Source of the DNA: Raoultibacter massiliensis
GTDB taxonomy: Bacteria; Actinomycetota; Coriobacteriia; Coriobacteriales; Eggerthellaceae
Direction of reading: 5' to 3'
Length of the DNA: 57,024 nucleotides
Assembly: GCF_900199545.1 (NCBI RefSeq)
Contig: NZ_LT962671.1
Location: 2,438,846 to 2,495,869 of the forward strand
Positions 42,968 through 52,414 of this stretch are shown piece after piece. Numbering within the stretch: position 1 is the stretch's first letter; each line of letters begins with the position of its first letter. The notes below the pieces were generated by a model. It was not told the origin of the DNA. It searched no databases and worked only from the letters and a program-made list of their open reading frames with translations. The translations under genes were made by a program, and so were the position numbers.

Positions 42968-44551
42968 ATGGGAAATCTTACTCGTAGGGACCTGCTCAAG
43001 GGATTGGCCATCGGATCGGTAACCGTCGCATCCGCCGGAGCACTTTCGTCATGCGCCCCATCGGATAAGGAGGCCGGAGAAAAACCCGCGGCCGGCTCAT
43101 CGCAGGAATCCGCAGCATATAAATACGCCAAGCGCCAAAGCGATGTCGCAAACATGCAGCAGACCGAAACCGACGTACTCGTGATCGGCGGAGGCGGCGC
43201 GGGCATCTGCGCGGCGCTCAGCGCGGCCGAACAGGGTGCAAACGTCGTACTTTGCGAGAAGATGAGCGTGCTCGGCGGCGCCACCATGCTCTCGAGCGGC
43301 AAGATTCCCGCAGTCGGAACCAAGCAGCAAACCGACATGGGCGAAAGCGACAGCATCGGCGCCTGCGTCATGGACATCATGCGCCCGAACAACTACAGCG
43401 TGCGCCCCGATCTCGTATACACCGTGACCGAGCAGTCGAAAGACATCGTCGAGTGGACTGAATCGCACGGCGCTGTATGGACCATCGATGCCGCACTGTA
43501 CTACGGGCAAACCGCCCATCGCATGCATACGACCAACGATGCCGGAAAAGGCCTCACCGATGCCCTGATCGCAAGCATGGGCGAAAACAGCGCCATCACC
43601 CAAATGCTCTCCTGCGAGATCCTCGGCCTCGTGCTCGCCGATGACGAGGACGCCGTCGTAGGAGCGTACGGTAAAAACGGCAGGGACGAGGTCGCCTTCA
43701 TTGCGAAGAACACCGTTTTGGCATCAAGCGGATTCGCCAACAACCCCGACATGCTCGCACAGTACTGTCCCGAAGCAGTCGACGCCTTCAAGATGGTTGC
43801 CCCCGGAGCCACGGGCGAGGGCATCCTTTGGGCGCAGGAACTTGGCGCCGAACTTCAAAACATGGGAGCCTACCAAGGACATGCATTCCATGGCGTTGAC
43901 AACGACCAGACGCTTGAACAGGGAATTGCCAACAACGGCGGCATCATCGTGAACCAGGAAGGCAACCGCTTCATGAGCGAGTACGGCGGATATTCCGAAC
44001 TCTCTCCGCACGTGCTCGCCCAAACCGATCACATCGCCTATCTCTGCTTCACCGACACCCAGGTCGAGAAGAGCGTGAAATTTCCCGAGTGGGAAGAAGC
44101 CGGCATCGTTATGAAAGCCGGAAGCGCCGCCGAACTCGCAGCGGCGATCGGAGCGGATGCGGCTACGCTCGAAAAGACGATCGCGGAATACCAGGAGGCA
44201 ATTGAAAAGGGCGAAGACAAGTTCAACCGCGCCCACCTGCCCGCCGGCTTCGATGCGCCGTACTACGCGCTTAAGATCACCGGTGAGATTCGCCACACGC
44301 AAGGCGGCATGGCAACCGACGTGGCGGGGCATGTGCTGCGCACGGATAAAAGCCTCATCAAAGGTTTGTACGCCGCAGGCGGATGCACCGAGGGATTCTC
44401 TTCGCGCGGAGGTGCGGCCTACATGAGCGGCAACGGCCTCATTCAAGCGCTCGTGTTCGGCAAGATCGCCGGCGCGGCCGCCGCAACCGAAGACCGCGAG
44501 TCGGCAACGCTTACCGAGTGGACCAAGAGCGATATCGACGCCTACAAGTAG
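42968..44551 (+). CDS. Tat-exported FAD-dependent reductase (fumarate reductase flavoprotein family)
   Basis: Protein of 527 residues. Twin-arginine signal LTRRDLLKG (4-12), hydrophobic core and LSSC at 26-29; FAD-binding VIGGGGAGICAAL at 72-84; substrate-side segments GQTAHRMH and EIRHTQGGM match the family's active-site Arg/His regions (HTMGG type); closing segment GLYAAGGCTEGFSSRGGAAYMSGNGL. No heme or FMN domain. It differs clearly in sequence from flavoproteins 1 and 3, so probably has its own acceptor. Ribosome site AAGGAAGGGAG ends 6 bases before the ATG. Likely controlled by the divergent LysR. Confidence 0.92.
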   Translation: MGNLTRRDLLKGLAIGSVTVASAGALSSCAPSDKEAGEKPAAGSSQESAAYKYAKRQSDVANMQQTETDVLVIGGGGAGICAALSAAEQGANVVLCEKMSVLGGATMLSSGKIPAVGTKQQTDMGESDSIGACVMDIMRPNNYSVRPDLVYTVTEQSKDIVEWTESHGAVWTIDAALYYGQTAHRMHTTNDAGKGLTDALIASMGENSAITQMLSCEILGLVLADDEDAVVGAYGKNGRDEVAFIAKNTVLASSGFANNPDMLAQYCPEAVDAFKMVAPGATGEGILWAQELGAELQNMGAYQGHAFHGVDNDQTLEQGIANNGGIIVNQEGNRFMSEYGGYSELSPHVLAQTDHIAYLCFTDTQVEKSVKFPEWEEAGIVMKAGSAAELAAAIGADAATLEKTIAEYQEAIEKGEDKFNRAHLPAGFDAPYYALKITGEIRHTQGGMATDVAGHVLRTDKSLIKGLYAAGGCTEGFSSRGGAAYMSGNGLIQALVFGKIAGAAAATEDRESATLTEWTKSDIDAYK

Positions 44552-44563
44552 ACGAACAGCCCC

Positions 44564-44599
44564 GTGCGGATCACCGACCAAGCGATCGGCGATCCGCAC
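44564..44599 (+). terminator. Terminator after flavoprotein 2
   Basis: GTGCGGATC/GATCCGCAC (9 bp) with an inner CCGA/TCGG stem. TTCTCG follows rather than a pure T run. Confidence 0.6.
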
Positions 44600-44703
44600 T
44601 TCTCGAACGCTATGACGGTTTGCATCTGAAGGAATCCGCTCTCAGCGTCGAATCGGCTCACCTGAGCGCTTCCTCGACGGCCCGAAGTCCAGATTGTCGC
44701 CCG

Positions 44704-44736
44704 ACACTCGAGAGCACCGCCTGACACTCGAGAGCG
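44704..44736. repeat. Two direct repeats of GACACTCGAGAGC, 20-bp period
   Basis: The 13-base unit occurs at 44704-44716 and 44724-44736, 56 bases before the second family B element. It contains the palindrome CTCGAG. Confidence 0.55.
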
Positions 44737-44791
44737 CTGCATCGCTTCATGCTCGATGGCGAACCGGCCACGCTGCACGCCAAAGTGCGAT

Positions 44792-44981
44792 TTTTCGCCG
44801 AAAAGAACCGATCTGAAGGAACCCTCCCAAACCGCAGAGAAAACGTCCCCTGCGGAGCACGAGAAACCCCAGCTCACAGCAGCGCCCGAAACCTTCTTGC
44901 CAAACGGCCATTCGACAACGCCTCCGAAAAGCCCCGAAAGCCGCCAAAATCCCTTCAGATCGATCGTTTACGGCGAAAAAA
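44792..44981. repeat. Inverted-repeat element, family B copy 2 (190 bp)
   Basis: 28-nt arms 44792-44819 and 44954-44981 are inverted copies matching at 24 of 28 positions, with the same TTTTCGCCG and CGATCTGAAG strings as copy 1. The interior differs from copy 1. It lies in an 859-base gap (44552-45410) without a supported gene; frames across it are Arg/Pro/Gly-rich accidents. Confidence 0.72.
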
Positions 44982-45142
44982 TAGGATTTGGTGCACGGTT
45001 CGGGCTGGACTCCAATACCCGGGAACCTCTCACCCGGGAACATCATGCCTCCGTGGACAAGGCTCCCGAAGGCACGATGTTCCCAGAGGCAAGGCTCCAG
45101 GGGCTGTTCGGAATGCGCGAGGTTCCCGGGGCTGCCCGGGGC

Positions 45143-45199
45143 GCGCAAGACTGCCGGGGGTTCGCAAGACTGCCCAGGGTGCGCAAGGCTACCGGGGGG
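45143..45199. repeat. Three tandem 19-bp units
   Basis: Units of the form NNCGCAAGRCTRCCNGGGG occur at 45143, 45162 and 45181, without gaps. A looser copy (TTCCCGGGG, CTGCCCGGGG) precedes them. GC-rich; no frame. Confidence 0.6.
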
Positions 45200-45410
45200 G
45201 GCGAGGCCGCCGGTGCGCGCACCTATCTCGAATGCAATGCGCCGCCATGCCCGCGCATCAGCGAGTTCGCACCGCAACCGCAGCCCTTCCCCCGCCCGCT
45301 GTTGCAGGTTTGATGCACCTTCTTCCCTATACTCGGCTCCATGACGCTGCATGTGCTCCGAAAAGCACGCATGCATCAATCGAGTTGGCAGACAGTAAGG
45401 AACAAGGATT

Positions 45411-48400
45411 ATGGGAAAAAATCCGAACAGGCCGTTCAGATCGGGTCGATTCGCGCAAATCGCCATCTGCTTGGGGCTCTCGCTTGTTCTCGCGGCGGGC
45501 CAGACGCCCATCGTAGCGCTCGGCGACACGACGCCAAGTGCCGATAGCACAGCAGCCACCCAGCCAGAACGCATTCGAGAAATGCTCAACCAGGGCGACT
45601 ATATCGAACACGAGGCGCTCGCTCTTGTGCGGTCGGACATTGCCGCGCCCACCAACGATGCTATGAGCATGCTCTCAAGCGCCGAAACGGTCATGGATGT
45701 TTCATCCGAAGCCGTTGCGGAGGTTGCCGGCAAGGCAGACGCACCCGCCGAGATGAGAAATGCTTCCGCGGGAATCAGCACATTCTCCGCAGATGATGAA
45801 GCAAGCACACCGTCCGCCGTCATCATCTGCGTGCGCGACGAATCGAAAAGCACCGAGCAGCTGATCGAAGAGCTGCTTGCAACCGAAGGCGTTCTCGTGG
45901 CCGAGCCCAACTACCTCGTGGAGAGCGCCGACAACGCCGGCGAAGGCGGCGCCGGCGCAATGACCAATCCCAACGGCGGTTCGGCAACCACCGACGAAGG
46001 CTCCTCCGACGACGCGAATTCGAACGACATCGGCCCCGCCAACAGAATCGCGCCGCTTGCCGCCGACGCCGCCGATACCCCCGTCCCGGAGGCCGCCGTG
46101 CGCGCGGTAGGCAGCGTCGTCGACGCCACGGAGTTTCAATGGGGCAAACGCAACGACGGCCGACTGGCCGGAAGCGCCTACGCAGGCGAAGACATCAACT
46201 ACCCCGCTTGGAACCAGCAAGCCGGCGTTGGCGGCTCCGGCCCGATCATCGCCGTGCTCGACTCCGGCGTCGACGGCAGCAACCCCGACCTCGAAAACAA
46301 ACTCTGGGACAGCAGCGCCTACCCCGAGCTCGCAAACTACCCCGGCGGCGATGCGCACGGATTCTCCGCCAGGGAGCGCAACAGCACCACCGTAGCCGCC
46401 AGCGACAGCTCCCACGGCACGCACGTTGCCGGCATCATCGCTGCGGAGTGGAACGGCGAAGGCACGTCGGGCGTATCCCAGAACGCGCGCATCATGGCGC
46501 TCAGGCACCACGACGACACCCTCAGCATCGTCGCATGCTTCGCCTACGCAGCAGCCGCCCAGAACGCAGGCGTTCCGCTCGTAGCCATCAACTGCTCGTT
46601 CGCCATCGGCGGCGGCGCGTCCACCATCGTCGACACCGCCATCACTGAAGTGGGCTTAGGCGCCAAGAAGGACCAGAAGGGCGCTATCTCGATCTTTGCA
46701 ACCGGCAATTCCCACACCGATGTCGACAAGACCTTTTACTCGGGATCGCTCCTTTCCGAAAACCCCTACGTGATCGAGGTCAACTCGATCGACGCGAACG
46801 GAGACATCTCGTTGTACAGCAACTACGGCGAAAAGACCACCGACCTCGCCGCCCCCGGATCAACGAGCCTCTCGACCTATCCCGTTTCACAGCAGGTCTA
46901 CAACGGCGAACTCGATTCAGCGCCAACGCTCTACGAGAGCTTCGATTCGCAAAGCGATGCAGCCACGGGAGTCGACCTCAATTTCAAGGTATGCAAGCAA
47001 AGGCCCGACGGATCCTACGAGCAGCCGAGCGACCCGGCGTCGACGACCGACGAGCGCTCTTTCGACGGCGATACGAGCCTCATGCTCGAATACACTGGCG
47101 ATACCAACGCGGTGGGCAACCCCGTAACCCAGATGGTCATGAGCGATGCGATCAACATCAGCGCCGCTCGCGAAGCAGGCAGTGCCGAGTATTTGAGCAT
47201 TCGATTCGCCACCCCCTTCGAAAAGGGGAAGGATCGCTCGGCTCAAATCTCGATCGGAGTATTCACCAAAGACGACGGGGCGGGCAAGCAGGCCGCCATG
47301 CTCTCGCAGGTTGCCAACTCCTTCATGGCAGTCGACGGAAGCTGGGGAGGCATGACCTTCAAGCTTCCCGACAGCGTCGTCGGCGCAGACGGCGTCGAGC
47401 GCGAGATCGACTACGAGAACTTCCAGCTCATAATCACGGGTACTTGCATGGACGTCGATATGACTGCCGGCAAACGCCTGACCAGCGTTATCGGGGAAAG
47501 TGTCCTCGTCGATTCCATAGGTATCGGCTCAACGACCGCGCCCTACGCCTACACCCAGGGCACCTCGATGGCAGCCCCCGAGGTAACCGGCGCTGCCGCC
47601 GTGATCGCCGAGAACAGCACCTCGCGCGGCATCGAGCTTGCCGCACGCGTGCGCGCCGCCGCAAGCCCCTCGGCAAACCTCGAAGAAGGACTCTGCCTTT
47701 CCAACGGCACGATCGACGTGCAGAAGGGCATCGACAATCCCGGGCCCGCCATCACGGGAATCGAGCGTTCCCAAGATGGAAAATCAATTTTAATCTGGGG
47801 ATACTGGTTCCACGACGTCGATAAGCTCGAGGTAGCAGTCGACGGATCGCCCGCCGTCGTCACGAAAGTCGACTCGGGCGAAGGCGGCCAGATGGTTATC
47901 ACCGCCGAGCTCCCGAGCGATTTCACGGGAGGCCAGGTGGAAGTTCGCGTGCGCAACACCGACACCGGCGAATACGCCCGCGAGTTCCCCGTGCTCGGTC
48001 GCAGCGCGACCACGACCTACTACGAGAAAAACCTCGCCCTCCCCCACGCGATCGAAAAGTGGGACAAGGCGCGACTCGTCGGCTACAACGGCGATATCTA
48101 CGCCATGCCGCAGGTCAGCATGTTCCGTATGAACGAAATATACCCGTCGTTCGAGCGCTACAGCATCGATGACGATTCCTGGACCACCATCGATCTGCCC
48201 CAAGAGGTGATCGATTCGGTCAACCCTGGGGCAGATGGGGTGCACGGCATGTCCGCCACGCCATACGACGGCAAGCTTGCCCTACTCGTTACAGGCGAAA
48301 AAGAAGCGCTGTGGACGCTCGATCAGAGCGGAGCATGGAACTGCATCTGGGCGGCATCGGACGATGCAACTACGGAATGGGCCTCGTACGGCACGCTCGC

Positions 48401-49355
48401 AAGCGACGGCACGTACCTGTACTCGTTCGGCGGCTCCGAAGACAACGGAGACACCTTGTCGGTTCTCCGCTTCGATGGCGCGAGCGAATGGGAGTATCTC
48501 GGCGACCTTTCGCGTACCGCGTTCTCGCCCGAAGTCAGCTACAGCGACGGCATGTTCCTCGTATCGAGCGGCTACAACTCGAATGACCAGGGTGCGCTGC
48601 AATCAGGTGCCGAGTGCATCGAAATCGATGCCGACGGAAACATGGAGGAAACCGTGCTCGACCTCTCGCAGCTCTACACAGGATCGGGAGCCCAGCCCGT
48701 GGCGTCGGGCGCGATCAAAGGCGGATTCATGCTCGTCGGCCCCGAAAGCGACGACGGTTCAGCCGACACCTACGTTCTCGGAAGCACGCTTGCCAACGCC
48801 GCCACCGCATTCGATAAGCGCGCGTCCGATCTGGCTCTTCTCGCACCGTCCGCACTCGCCTACAAAGGCACGTTCTATGTGCTTTCGAAGCTTCAGGGAT
48901 CAACCGAGAACAACGGCTACGCGTTCGTGGCAACAGGTGCGGAAACGAACGAGGCCGCAGGAGATGCCGCCGACACCGAAGGCCTGCGGTACTGGTACGA
49001 GCAGGCGCGCGCCGTAGACATGTCGAAGTACACCGAAGAATCGGCTGAGGTTTTCTACCAGGCCTACCTGCGCGCACAAGCGCTGCTCGAATCCAACCCC
49101 ACCATCGACGAGCAGGCAGCCGTGGATGAAGCGGCAGCCGATCTCAAGCTTGCCATCGAAGGGCTTGTCGAAAAGGAAGGCGGCCAAACCGGCGGTCCGA
49201 CCGACCTCGACACGCCCGACGCAAACAAAACCTACGACCTGGCCAAAACCGGCGACGACACCGCTTCTTTGGCCGCGTTCGCACTGGCTGGCGCAGGCCT
49301 AGCCGCACTGGCGGGAATCGCAGCGCTCCTCGTGCGACGCCGCATGAACCGATAA
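45411..49355 (+). CDS. Giant cell-wall-anchored subtilisin-like (S8) protease
   Basis: Protein of 1314 residues. N-terminal signal region (FAQIAICLGLSLVLAAGQ), a Ser/Ala/Glu-rich pro-region, then an S8 catalytic domain: Asp284 (AVLDSGVDG), His335 (SHGTHVAGI), oxyanion-side INCSF, and Ser719 (QGTSMAAPEVTG). About 260 extra residues separate the oxyanion segment from the serine, a large insert of beta-sandwich appearance. After it come an IPT/Ig-like part (GPAITGIERS), a Kelch-like region (SYGTLASDGTYLYSFGGSE), a FIVAR-like helical module (about 1190-1260) and the sorting signal LAKTG (1277-1281), hydrophobic helix and RRRMNR. LAxTG is the class E sortase type known from actinobacteria. It may process host or neighbour proteins; substrate unknown. 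Confidence 0.92.
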   Translation: MGKNPNRPFRSGRFAQIAICLGLSLVLAAGQTPIVALGDTTPSADSTAATQPERIREMLNQGDYIEHEALALVRSDIAAPTNDAMSMLSSAETVMDVSSEAVAEVAGKADAPAEMRNASAGISTFSADDEASTPSAVIICVRDESKSTEQLIEELLATEGVLVAEPNYLVESADNAGEGGAGAMTNPNGGSATTDEGSSDDANSNDIGPANRIAPLAADAADTPVPEAAVRAVGSVVDATEFQWGKRNDGRLAGSAYAGEDINYPAWNQQAGVGGSGPIIAVLDSGVDGSNPDLENKLWDSSAYPELANYPGGDAHGFSARERNSTTVAASDSSHGTHVAGIIAAEWNGEGTSGVSQNARIMALRHHDDTLSIVACFAYAAAAQNAGVPLVAINCSFAIGGGASTIVDTAITEVGLGAKKDQKGAISIFATGNSHTDVDKTFYSGSLLSENPYVIEVNSIDANGDISLYSNYGEKTTDLAAPGSTSLSTYPVSQQVYNGELDSAPTLYESFDSQSDAATGVDLNFKVCKQRPDGSYEQPSDPASTTDERSFDGDTSLMLEYTGDTNAVGNPVTQMVMSDAINISAAREAGSAEYLSIRFATPFEKGKDRSAQISIGVFTKDDGAGKQAAMLSQVANSFMAVDGSWGGMTFKLPDSVVGADGVEREIDYENFQLIITGTCMDVDMTAGKRLTSVIGESVLVDSIGIGSTTAPYAYTQGTSMAAPEVTGAAAVIAENSTSRGIELAARVRAAASPSANLEEGLCLSNGTIDVQKGIDNPGPAITGIERSQDGKSILIWGYWFHDVDKLEVAVDGSPAVVTKVDSGEGGQMVITAELPSDFTGGQVEVRVRNTDTGEYAREFPVLGRSATTTYYEKNLALPHAIEKWDKARLVGYNGDIYAMPQVSMFRMNEIYPSFERYSIDDDSWTTIDLPQEVIDSVNPGADGVHGMSATPYDGKLALLVTGEKEALWTLDQSGAWNCIWAASDDATTEWASYGTLASDGTYLYSFGGSEDNGDTLSVLRFDGASEWEYLGDLSRTAFSPEVSYSDGMFLVSSGYNSNDQGALQSGAECIEIDADGNMEETVLDLSQLYTGSGAQPVASGAIKGGFMLVGPESDDGSADTYVLGSTLANAATAFDKRASDLALLAPSALAYKGTFYVLSKLQGSTENNGYAFVATGAETNEAAGDAADTEGLRYWYEQARAVDMSKYTEESAEVFYQAYLRAQALLESNPTIDEQAAVDEAAADLKLAIEGLVEKEGGQTGGPTDLDTPDANKTYDLAKTGDDTASLAAFALAGAGLAALAGIAALLVRRRMNR

Positions 49356-49388
49356 ACAGGTACCGAGCAAAGGCTCGGGTACGAACCC

Positions 49389-49430
49389 AGCCCCTGGCGC
49401 GCTCAGCGATGCGCCAGGGGCTTTTCGTTT
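49389..49430 (+). terminator. Rho-independent terminator of the protease gene
   Basis: A 12-bp stem AGCCCCTGGCGC/GCGCCAGGGGCT is followed by TTTCGTTT. Confidence 0.85.
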
Positions 49431-49516
49431 GCATTTGTTGTATTCTTGTTGCACCTACCTCCCTATCATGTCGGCGCTACGTCAGGAGCGAAAAACTACG
49501 ACAAGGATGGATTGCG

Positions 49517-50854
49517 ATGCAGGGCATGGAGCTGCTCAACCTCACGCTTGACGGATACAGCGCCGTCCTCTGCGCGATGATGGCGATTTACGTGCTGCTC
49601 GTCGATAACCGGCGCGATCGGGTAAACCAATGCTTTGCGGGAATCTGCTTTGCGAACGTCGTCATGGCAATCGGCGACATGACGACATGGCTGTGGGCAC
49701 CGCCGCTCGACGCAGTCGAAGTTTCCGTTCTCACGATCGGAAACTTTATCTTCTGGGTCATGCCCGCTCCCATGTTTTTATGCTTCACGGGCTACATCGT
49801 TTCGTTTCTGCGGCGGCGAACCACGGTACCCGCCGGCTATCTGCGATTTTCCGCGGCGCTGTTCATCGTCTACCTTGCGGGATGCGTCGCCTCGCTCGTC
49901 AACGGCATGTTCTTCAGCGTCACGCCGGAAGCAGGATACGTGCGCGGCGATTGGTTCTGGTTCGGACAGGTGATACCTATCGTGCTTCACGCACGCAACG
50001 CATGGATCGTTTTTCGCTATCGATCCCATCTGAGCACCAAGGAGCTCCTTTCCTTCTCCGTATACGTTTTTCTGCCCCTTATTGCCGAAGCAGCACAGGT
50101 CGCCATCTTCGGCCTTGCGCTCATGAACACCGCCGTTGCCCTTGCCACAACCATCGTGTTCATGAACATCCAAGCCGCGCATCGCGCCGAACTCGCCGAG
50201 CGCAGCCGTCAGCTTGCCGAAGCGCGCGGCGACATCATGCTGAGTCAAATACAGCCGCACTTCCTCTACAACACGCTTACCGCCATCCGAGAGCTCTGCC
50301 TAACCGATTCGACCGAAGCGGCCCGTGCGGTCACGAGCTTTTCGCGGTTCCTGCGGGAAAACATGGCATCGCTCACCAGTAAAAACCCCATTCCCTTCGA
50401 ACGCGAGCTTCGCCACGTGCAGACGTATCTCGAACTCGAACAGCGGCGCTTCGGCGATCGACTGCGCGTGGAGTACGCCATCGGCCCCACAGATTTCTCC
50501 CTGCCGCCGCTCGTCGTGCAACCGCTCGCAGAAAATGCGGTCCGGCACGGCGTAACCAAACGTACCGAAGGCGGCACCATCCGCATCTCCACAACGAAAC
50601 TCCCGAACTCCTACGTTGTAACCGTAGAGGACGACGGCGTGGGCTTCGCTCTTGACCACGAGCAGGACACGGATGTCTTCCTCGGCAACGGCACGTTCGT
50701 GCCCGGCCAAAGCGAGAGACAGCATGTGGGGATCGCCAACGTGCGCACGCGCCTTGCCGCAACCTGCAACGGCTCGCTGCGCATCACCAGCAACCCGGGC
50801 AAAGGAACCGTCGCCCATATCATCATACCGTTGACGGGAGCATTCCATGACTAA
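49517..50854 (+). CDS. LytS/YpdA-type membrane sensor histidine kinase
   Basis: Protein of 445 residues: six or seven membrane helices (to about 230), then a His_kinase domain with QIQPHFLYNTLTAIRELC (phospho-His in QPHF) and a GHKL ATPase with PLAENAVRHGV, DDGVGFAL and GIANVRTRL. This is the LytS family, which normally pairs with LytTR regulators. The partner gene overlaps its end by 8 bases. Start ATG at 49517, with AAGGA about 9 bases upstream; an ATG two codons later is possible. It follows the protease gene after a terminator. Confidence 0.92.
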   Translation: MQGMELLNLTLDGYSAVLCAMMAIYVLLVDNRRDRVNQCFAGICFANVVMAIGDMTTWLWAPPLDAVEVSVLTIGNFIFWVMPAPMFLCFTGYIVSFLRRRTTVPAGYLRFSAALFIVYLAGCVASLVNGMFFSVTPEAGYVRGDWFWFGQVIPIVLHARNAWIVFRYRSHLSTKELLSFSVYVFLPLIAEAAQVAIFGLALMNTAVALATTIVFMNIQAAHRAELAERSRQLAEARGDIMLSQIQPHFLYNTLTAIRELCLTDSTEAARAVTSFSRFLRENMASLTSKNPIPFERELRHVQTYLELEQRRFGDRLRVEYAIGPTDFSLPPLVVQPLAENAVRHGVTKRTEGGTIRISTTKLPNSYVVTVEDDGVGFALDHEQDTDVFLGNGTFVPGQSERQHVGIANVRTRLAATCNGSLRITSNPGKGTVAHIIIPLTGAFHD

Positions 50855-51656
50855 CCTGCGCATGATGGCCGTCGATGACGAGCCACTCGCACTCGGCGAT
50901 CTCACCCGAGCGATCGAAGCCGAGGTGGACGATTGCAGCCTTCAGAGCTTCCTCTCCCCCGTCGAAGCCCTCGATTACGCCCGATCGCATACGATCGACG
51001 TCGCGTTCTGTGATATCGAGATGCCGGGTATAAACGGCCTCGCCTTCGCCAAAAGCCTCAAAGACCTGCATCCCGAAGTCCACATCGTATTCGTGACGAG
51101 CTTCGAGAATTACGCACTCGACGCTTTCGCCCTCCACGCAACGGGATACCTGCTCAAGCCCGTCGACGCGGAAGAGCTTCGCCGCGAGCTCACCTTCATC
51201 TACGAACGGCACCCGCACGCCCATGCGCGCATACAGGCGCGCACCTTCGGCGGCTTCGAAGTGAAAGTCGACGGCAAGCCGCTCGCGTTCAAGCGGTCGA
51301 AAGCAAAAGAGCTGATGGCGCTTTTGATCGATCGCCGCGGAGCAGGCATATCGAGTCGCGAGGCATGCGCGGCGCTTTGGGAGGACGAGCCCTATGGAGC
51401 CACCCAGCGCAGCTACTACCAAACAGCCGTGGCCGATCTGCGTGCCGCGCTTGCGGCGGCGGGTGCAGAAGATGTCCTGGTCAAAAGCTGGAACAGCCTG
51501 GCCATCGACCCCGAAGCAGTTGACTGCGACCTCTACCGATTTCTCGCAGGCGATCCGATCGCCGTGAACGAATACCGCCACGACTACCTTCCCGCATACT
51601 CCTGGGCCGAATTCTCCATCGGGCGAATCGAGGAAGAGGGCTTGCGGCGGCGGTAA
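50847..51656 (+). CDS. Response regulator with SARP/BTAD-like DNA-binding domain
   Basis: Protein of 269 residues: receiver (VDDEPLALGDL, phospho-Asp in VAFCDIEMPGING, Lys in GYLLKPVDAEEL) followed not by LytTR but by a winged helix of the OmpR/SARP type (FGGFEVKVDGKPLAFKRSKAKELMALLIDRRG) and a short BTAD-like end (DCDLYRFLAGDP ... YRHDYLPAYSWAEFSIGRIEEE). Regulators of this layout occur in Clostridia and Coriobacteriia. Pairing with a LytS-type kinase is set by the 8-base overlap. Targets are unknown; the adjacent protease gene is one candidate. The 286 bases to the next tRNA show nothing. Confidence 0.9.
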   Translation: MTNLRMMAVDDEPLALGDLTRAIEAEVDDCSLQSFLSPVEALDYARSHTIDVAFCDIEMPGINGLAFAKSLKDLHPEVHIVFVTSFENYALDAFALHATGYLLKPVDAEELRRELTFIYERHPHAHARIQARTFGGFEVKVDGKPLAFKRSKAKELMALLIDRRGAGISSREACAALWEDEPYGATQRSYYQTAVADLRAALAAAGAEDVLVKSWNSLAIDPEAVDCDLYRFLAGDPIAVNEYRHDYLPAYSWAEFSIGRIEEEGLRRR

Positions 51657-51942
51657 TTGCAACGGCATACGGCGCCAAAGATCCCGCGGCGGCGCCCCCT
51701 TCCCAGCGAGCCGCCATCGCACTCGCATGCCAGCCGAATTTCACGGCGAGCCCATAGGCGAAAACCCGCGCGCTGCATCCCGGGTCCTCCCGTCCGAACG
51801 GCGGAAGAACATTGCCATCTGCACGGCAATCCGCTAACATCCTTTACACGTGCTTTGGCAATCCGATATCAACGAAGCATCGGCGCGAAACCCTTTCGGG
51901 AATCGCACCGCAAACGATGGAATCGGAAGTCGACGGCAACAC

Positions 51943-52030
51943 GGAGGAATGGCCGAGTGGTTGAAGGCGGCAGTCTTGAAAACTGTTAACGTTCACGCGT
52001 TCGTGGGTTCAAATCCTACTTCCTCCGCCA
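51943..52030 (+). tRNA. tRNA-Ser (anticodon TGA)
   Basis: Acceptor GGAGGAA pairs with TTCCTCC; anticodon stem CAGT/ACTG holds CTTGAAA; variable arm AACGTTCACGCGTT; T-arm GGGTTCAAATCC; CCA encoded. Confidence 0.96.
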
Positions 52031-52040
52031 TAAAAACGAT

Positions 52041-52063
52041 AACGCCCGCACGGGCGTTTTTTT
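52041..52063 (+). terminator. Rho-independent terminator of tRNA-Ser(TGA)
   Basis: AACGCCCG/CGGGCGTT with loop CA, then five more T residues. Confidence 0.9.
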
Positions 52064-52126
52064 GTTGCAGGGCGGTTATTGCGCAGTCTTAGCCAAGACG
52101 AAACTTCGATGGCCGGCGTCTCGCAT

Positions 52127-52385
52127 GGGCAGCTGCCCTCATGGGTTCGTCGCAAAACCTGGGCTACGTCGCAGCAGCTATGGCGAAAACAATCAAACCG
52201 CATTCGGCATAAAGACGGCGTTAACGAAGCCGCATTATAGCCCAAGAGCCGCAAGCGCCCCTGGTTGAAAACCCTTCACCCCCTTTCGATTTTCGTCGTC
52301 CTGCGCGCAAACCGCGCTCCACCCTTCCGCAACCCTCTCTTTCTACACGCTATCTGGCGGGTAGCATGAATATCATCCCGGGATG
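52127..52385. other. Non-coding gap with two palindromes upstream of flavoprotein 3
   Basis: The 351 bases from 52064 to 52414 hold no supported gene. Two perfect 12-base palindromes stand out: GGGCAGCTGCCC (52127-52138) and CATCCCGGGATG (52374-52385). The second lies 30 bases before the flavoprotein start, overlapping where a transcript leader or operator would be. No convincing -35/-10 pair was found. Confidence 0.4.
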
Positions 52386-52414
52386 GATGCACTCAAAAGG
52401 AAGGGAGTTCCACC

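Noticed and set aside
44742..45589. 280-codon minus-strand and 255-codon plus-strand frames before the protease gene
   Set aside because: Both span family B and tandem repeats, are Arg/Pro/Gly-rich and show no conserved motif.
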